The notes under the pieces: model-generated | The model's database searches: none | The model's input: only the letters and a program-made list of their open reading frames with translations | What the model was told of the DNA's origin: nothing | In this document: positions 58,687 to 64,000 of the stretch, piece after piece | Position numbering within the stretch: the stretch's first letter is position 1 | How the letters are laid out: every line of letters starts with the position of its first letter | Source: Apricaphanius iberus | Taxonomy: Eukaryota > Chordata > Actinopteri > Cyprinodontiformes > Aphaniidae | Reading direction: 5' to 3' | NCBI GenBank assembly: GCA_028564705.1 | Contig: JAPXFQ010002804.1 | Span: 2,170,001 to 2,234,000 of the forward strand | DNA: 64,000 bases | Translations under genes and position numbers: made by a program

Positions 58687-59811
58687 CAGCCCACATCATT
58701 TGAACTAGCTTTTTTCTTTTCTTTTTTTTCCAATGGAGACAGTATTACTGCCCCACCAATTAAACACATTAAACATGTAATCCATCACTCATCTATTGTT
58801 AATTTTTTGATTAAAACATTGTTCTTTCAATATGTTTCAAAAGAAACATTAAATAGCCAGTCTTTTGAACACTCTTTGAGGTGAATGGCTCCCAAATGAA
58901 AAGCTCCCTTCAAAGAGACATAAGCCTCCTCACCGTTTTAATAAAGTCACCAAAGCCAGACATGTTGTATCACCTGGACAGGACACAGGTATGTTGTTCT
59001 GACAGAGCTTTTTTTTCACAGAAATGTTGACTTTTTATTTAAGTTTAGGCAATGGACTAGCATAAAATCTTTTTGTTTCTGTTTGTTTCTTTCTGAACCA
59101 AATATTTTTTTTTTTACTGAAAAAAGACTTGACTGTATGGGACTGAAGAACCATATATGTGGTGATGTAATGTAATAGAAAAGAAAACATGCTACTGATG
59201 ACTGTTCAACTGTTATTTTATGTTTTACATTATGTTACTGTTGTGCTACAATATGTAAGTTTTGGCTATATATAATTATGAACAATTGCTTAAGGATATT
59301 CTAATAAGATTAGTTATTTTATGTCAAAATAACCAAGTTTGGGGCACCACCAGGATCCAGGAAATATAATAAAAGCCAAATAGTTATTTCTCAGGTAATG
59401 ATTTTGATTAGCTCCCTGATAAGACTGAGGTTAGTAGTTATTTCAAGAACTAGTTATTTCATGTTTTATTCTTACTCATTTTGATGCTTTTGAGTAATTC
59501 ACAGCATTTTTTGCTGGAAACTAAAGATAAAACTCAAAATATCAAAGACTTTTCAACATTCACAGTTCCGACTGTACTGTGACATTATTTAATTATTTTA
59601 GTGGTTACTGATTTTATTCATATTTTCTCTTTAGGGTGTTTTATTTTCTGGTAGTTTATTAGTACTTACTTTCATTTTTACAGTTTAGTTGAGTGTAACT
59701 AGCTTAGTGTGTTTTTTGATTATAGTATTTTTACTGGAACTTTGAAGTATTTCGTTAAATTAACTATACCATCTTGATATTATTTGAAATAAACCCAAAA
59801 CAATGTAAGAG

Positions 59812-59815
<4 letters not shown>
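58687..59815. other. No gene recognised
   Basis: AT-rich DNA downstream of the LINE. No element ends or coding signals were recognised. Confidence 0.45.

Positions 59816-59871
<56 letters not shown>
59816..59871. repeat. (TA)n microsatellite
   Basis: About 28 uninterrupted TA units. Confidence 0.97.
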
Positions 59872-59873
<2 letters not shown>

Positions 59874-59974
59874 AGAGCATCATTATAGCAAAGGCTTTAA
59901 TCCTCTGCTTGGGAAAGTTAATCTGTAATAAATCTGAATATTGTAGAACGTAGTCCATCTCCTGTCTCCATCTC

Positions 59975-60130
59975 CTGTCAATGTGCCCCTGGGCAAGACA
60001 GCTAACCCCAAGTTGCCTACCAAGCTCTGTATCAGTTTATAAATGTGTGCCCAATTGTGAGTGCGAATGGGAGAATGTGGCTCCAGTGTAAAAAATTTTG
60101 ACTTGTTAGTATGAGTAGAAAAAAGCTATA
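59975..60130 (+). mobile_element. SINE fragment, degenerate
   Basis: GCCCCTGGGCAAGACAGCTA, ACCCCAAGTTGC, GTGAGTGCGAATGGGAGAAT and GTGTAAAAAATTTTGA are in the order of a common fish SINE body, related to 9472-9715. The head is missing. Confidence 0.6.
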
Positions 60131-61549
60131 GGAGTCCAGTCAATTTACGATGGGGTGATAGGTGGTATTAGTTTTATGCCAAATATAAGATTTTGAAAGT
60201 TGGCCAGAAACATCAGTTTTGTTCCCATCTTTCTACTTGTTTGCTTTTATGTTGCAGTGTTGCTGGGCAAAGCTGTGAAGTTTGGATTTGTGGATGTACC
60301 AAAGTGCAGACCGGAGCTCGGCATGGTCATTGAATGCATGTTTAATTGAGAAATAATGATGGCCACTTAAGAGTGCTGGAACTCAGCATCATCAAAGTTG
60401 ATACGGTACTAACATATAAACATGGGAAACATAGACAGGGGAACCAGCTGGGAACAATGTAAACTGGAGAGTTTAAATACAGACGGAGAGGTGGAAGTGT
60501 CAAAAGAACCAGAGGAGCTAGGAATGCAGGCAGAGGAAAATAAGGGGATGAGTAGCAGATGTGAAAGGAAGACAGAGTGAGGGAAGGCGAAATATAGAGC
60601 AAAGGGATTGCAAGAAGGGAGGAAAATAAATATTAAAAGGTCTGAAAAAATCAGAAAACACTAATTTAAGGAAATAAGTTCAAAGCCCAATGATGGGGAT
60701 AAAAAAAATAACAAGAAAGGACTTAAAAAGGCAGGAGCGAATATATGATAAATGAACAAAACAGAAACATAAATGTAAATAAAGAGTCATAACCAATAGG
60801 TCATGACAAACAAAAAACTCAAAAATAAGTTGCTGACATATCTTAAAGAAAAAAAAAAACCTCCATGAAGCTAGTCTTCTTTTTATCAGCAACTGGCATT
60901 TAAAAAAAAATTCATTTATAGAAGACCTTTGCAGCTATTATATCGAACTAGAAATATATGTATAGTCTTTGCCGTCCCCATGTGGAACATGGTTTTAAAA
61001 ACAATACATGACTCTGTCCTGCCTGACACTCATTTATTTTTGAAGATACGGAATATCAAGTCATGTCATTCATTCACAAGTGTCCCTTCTGCACACAAAC
61101 CCCTCAGGCATGCTATAAAACTTTTTTTCAAGTCAATTTCCAGTGGGTTCATCTAGTAGGTTCTAGGAAATGGGAAAATAAAATCTTTTCCTATTGTGAA
61201 ATACGCTCTTCATGAAAATTGCTCTCTTTGTTGGATTCAGGGTGTGTTTAAAATGTAAGATATTTGTCTCCGCTTCCTTTTGCACTCTTAGAAAAGTATT
61301 CAGCGCTCACCCTTATCTGCCCTTCCATAGCACTGTCATCCCATAGCTGTTTGCATGGAAAAAAGGCAAACAAATCTTTCACATCAATAAAAGCCTTCAG
61401 GGTCTAGAGCAGTGTTACCCCTCTCTTATAGTTTGTGCAGAGTATGCTCAGACTGCACAGTTGTCTAACACCCTCATTTATAACCATTTCTTCATGAGCA
61501 GCCAATATTAGAATGATTATGCCTGTGACGTATAGGAAGTATATATACT
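60131..61549. other. No gene recognised
   Basis: A purine-rich stretch at 60420-60700 gives chance frames on the minus strand. No domain or element end was recognised. Confidence 0.45.
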
Positions 61550-61645
61550 CCATGGAGAAAGACCCCAGGCTGGGATTAGAACCCAGGATGAACTGCAAGA
61601 CAGCATTGCTACAAACCAGCCAATTCGGATGTTGTCCACAAACTG
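61550..61645 (-). mobile_element. SINE head fragment (minus strand)
   Basis: Read in reverse: GTAGCAATGCTGTCTTGCAG, B-box-like GGGTTCTAATCCCAGCC and TCTTTCTCCATGGAGT, the head of the 51214-51588 family, degenerate. Confidence 0.65.
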
Positions 61646-62474
61646 TACCACTATACACCCCTAAAAATTGGAAATATTAACATGAAACTGATGCATAAAT
61701 ATTCACCACCTTCAAGCCCATATTAAGTGTACCTTTGGCTACAATCACAGGATAGTTTGTGTGGATAACCTGGTTACATCGGACATGTTACGGCTACGAT
61801 GGCGTCCTCATCGGGAGTGTTTCGGCTGTCGTGCCTTGTGTAGAGATGAAGGCAGAAACTGCAAGTTCCAAACATCTGCCCCTATCCTAGAGACCCTTGA
61901 CCAAAGGGAATTGTAAAGCTACAATGTAACATTATTTAAGTTTTTTAATGTCCTTATATAGTTAATATCCAAAAAATTCAATTACAGGTACAATTACAAG
62001 TAACCCTTTACATATATGATTACAAAATGTGCTTACCTCCAGAGGAATTTTGAAGAACGAACCAATTATTAATTAGTGGTTAACTAATCTTCATACCTGC
62101 CCCATCGCATTTGTGAGCTAATGATTTCTGAATTATTACTAAATTGTTGGTCAGTCATAAATCCCCAATCAGGAACTAATGACTCACCAATGATTGACCG
62201 GCAGATGATTCATCATAATATTCCTTGAATTTAAGCACAGTGAATTAACTAGTTGCTGAAAGTGTGCTATCCAAATGAAATTGCCTTGCCTTTCGTTATT
62301 GATGAGTATTGTATGTCTTTTCCTGTAAGGTGATCAGATCAGCCCTGTGGACAATAATAACATATTAGTAAAACCTCCTGTTTTCTATTTGCTTAAAATT
62401 TTGTCTTGTTCAGTAGTAGTTCTGCAGGACTGAAGTACAGTTAAAACTCATAATGACTAATGAATCATTAGTTC
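61646..62474. other. No gene recognised
   Basis: AT-rich DNA without recognised features. Confidence 0.45.
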
Positions 62475-63330
62475 AGCAGTCAGAGCTGTTCCTCAAAGAG
62501 TTCATTGAACGATTGTTCATGAACTCGTTCATATTTTTTGTGAACGTGAACTGTACTAACTTTATTTTGGTCTGATGAATGTTATAGTGAACACATTCAT
62601 TCTGGCGTTTGTGAACAGCGCTCTCTCACAGTTCAGTTTTTTCAAGTGATGCCAGATTTCCATCAAGCCTTCCTGACAAATTACCGGTTAGACCAATGGT
62701 GGTTAAAGAGGGGAAAACACAAATCTGGCAACACTTGTCATAGAGTTTCACCATGTATGGCTCAGCGTCAAATTGCAAAGTATGAAAGCAAATTCAAGTG
62801 AACGGAGCAGCAGCAGTAATTCAGCATCAAACAATACAGCGGCATGTTTGTATGACCACCCAAAATATTGTTTTGAATATGTTATTGATCCAGGTATGAA
62901 AAATCATACATTTTTGTGTAAACTTTGTCCGTCAGGTCTCAAGAAGATACTGTGCACATTAACAACGCCAACAGCAAACTCAATTATTGAAATAAAACAC
63001 CCAGCTAGCCTTTCAAGGTACGTGTCAGTCACTAAAAAAATTAAAAGACACATAGACGACTTACCACATAGACATTTTTATCTCCCAGTTGGAGCTGCAC
63101 AACCTGGCATTGCAACATATGTTGGAGACCTGCAGCCTGTACGAAAAGTGGATTACGCAGCTTTCATGAACTTAAGGAACTGCAACCTTACTTATATATT
63201 TGGACTAATTGTTGCACTCTATAACCTAATTTCTATACATTTTCTTTGGGAAAACAAGTCAAAACATATTTGCAGAAACTGAAAAGTGATTTCATGGAAA
63301 ATTAATAATGTTTAAACGTTTTGCAATTTG
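62475..63330 (+). mobile_element. hAT element remnant, left part only
   Basis: The left side (62480-62600) is packed with GTTCATGAAC, GAACGATTGTTC and CGTTCA motifs, the pattern of hAT ends built on GTTC/GAAC. It precedes a BED-like coding exon at 62773. The body after the first exon and the right terminus are missing or unrecognised. Confidence 0.55.
62773..63282 (+). pseudogene. hAT transposase N-terminal BED-like fragment, 169 aa
   Basis: It has a Ser/Asn-rich start, then YDHPKYCFEYVIDPGMKN, TFLCKLCPS and IIEIKHPASLSRYVSVTKK. CKLC and KHPASL are the two halves of a BED zinc finger of a fish hAT transposase. The histidine normally found before the final KHP pair (NLxxHIEIKHP) is changed or lost, so metal binding is doubtful. 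The frame continues with RHFYLPVGAAQPGIATYVGD and then, from about residue 130, runs into non-conserved hydrophobic sequence (FGLIVALYNLISIHFLWE) that probably comes from the element's 3' part after a deletion. The start at 62773 is a non-ATG guess by frame; an ATG lies at 62782. Confidence 0.6.
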
Positions 63331-63383
63331 ATTTTTGTGTTATGAGGTACAACCTTAATTTCCAACCTCAGCATGGTTCCTCT

Positions 63384-64000
63384 AGGGTTGCGCCGATGAA
63401 CGATATCATCGTCCATTGTGATGGTTGACCAACATCCCGATGGAAAGCCACCATCGTGATGCCATGCCCCCCACCCTGGCAGACACACACTAATCCTTTA
63501 GTCTCTTCTATAGTTTAACTAAAACCTTTGCATGGACCCGTCTGGAAACATTGAGAATATAACTAACTAATGAGTGTAGCACAGTGGAAAATATTTGTAT
63601 ATGTTTTTTTATTTATTTTGCGTGGTTTGAGTGTGTGGATTTGGTGTGTTTGGTTTGCATTTGTTTCCCTCTGTGAAGCTCCAAAAAAAAAAAAAAAAAA
63701 GAATTGATCTGAATGATTCAGGACAAGGAGCGCAGCAACCAGCTGCTTTGTTACAGCTGCGCAAAACTTGTTAAGCTGAACATAAAAAGAGCCGAGGCAG
63801 GACGGCAAAGACTGAACCCAATGGCCGAACACCACGAGCGATTAGCGCGCACTAGAGCTGAAGGTCTTTACCCGAACCCGTCCGCCTCTTTAGCGCGATA
63901 ATTTATATTAAAGTGCCACATTATTCCCAATCTACCTGTCAAGATGTTACCGGCACGCAGCATGTTATGATGGTAAAGACCCACTCCTCTCAGATAAACT
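63384..64000 (+). mobile_element. Left part of a hAT-like element, running off the window
   Basis: TAGGGTTGCGCCGATGAACG with repeated CATCG and CGATG motifs to about 63460 is a typical hAT left terminus. An A-run at 63684-63701 and a basic open stretch at 63713-63901 (CAKLVKLNIKRAEAGRQR) follow. The right end lies beyond 64000. Confidence 0.55.

Overview
This window looks like repeat-rich, non-coding nuclear DNA from a ray-finned fish, probably a percomorph teleost. The reasons are the mix of Penelope-like, L2-like LINE, DIRS, hAT, Tc1 and tRNA-derived SINE sequences, the AT-rich background, and the (CA)n, (TA)n and (AAT)n tracts. The species cannot be fixed from the sequence. I recognise no host protein exon, no true tRNA or rRNA gene and no CRISPR. 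Every protein-like signal I can interpret belongs to a transposable element, and nearly all are broken.

Layout. 0.9-3.8 kb: a structurally complete but mutated Penelope-like element (PLE) with 192-bp direct repeats, a 46-bp inverted segment, a 14-bp target duplication, an RT plus GIY-YIG open frame broken by two A8 slips and two stops, and a hammerhead-ribozyme motif in each repeat. 5-10 kb: a TTAA-flanked repeat, a LINE 3' end, a hAT MITE and SINEs. 10.6-12.8 kb: a minus-strand LINE whose endonuclease and RT are fused by deletion. 13-15 kb: a DIRS-like Gag and the start of its Pol, cut off by a 2.25-kb hAT-like element (15.0-17.3 kb). 18.4-19.7 kb: a minus-strand LINE split by a MITE. 19.7-23.1 kb: a 3.4-kb hAT transposon with terminal repeats, an 8-bp target duplication, a BED finger and a multi-exon transposase with stops. 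24.8-27.6 kb: LINE fragments. 28.7-29.2 kb: an internally deleted Tc1 element. 30.8-32.2 kb: a decayed, unclassified transposon-like protein. 35-40 kb: MITEs and a 740-bp TTAA element. 40.7-42.2 kb: a Tc1 element with a broken transposase. 42.5-44.7 kb: a minus-strand L2-like LINE, followed by a very GC-rich repeat at 44.7-45.9 kb.

49.5-58.7 kb is the most layered region. An 860-bp unit, nearly identically duplicated in tandem, lies directly upstream of a plus-strand L2-like LINE (zinc-binding N-terminus and esterase-like ORF1, endonuclease and RT ORF2). That LINE is interrupted by a SINE, which is itself interrupted by a second SINE in the opposite direction, each with a clear target duplication, and by a hAT MITE. 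59.8-64 kb holds a (TA)n tract, SINE pieces, a hAT fragment carrying only an N-terminal BED-like protein, and the left end of another hAT that runs out of the window.

The genes do not form a pathway. The window is an archive of successive insertions, and many can be ordered in time from nesting and target duplications. The most biologically distinctive item is the PLE with paired hammerhead motifs, a known but unusual retroelement-ribozyme association.
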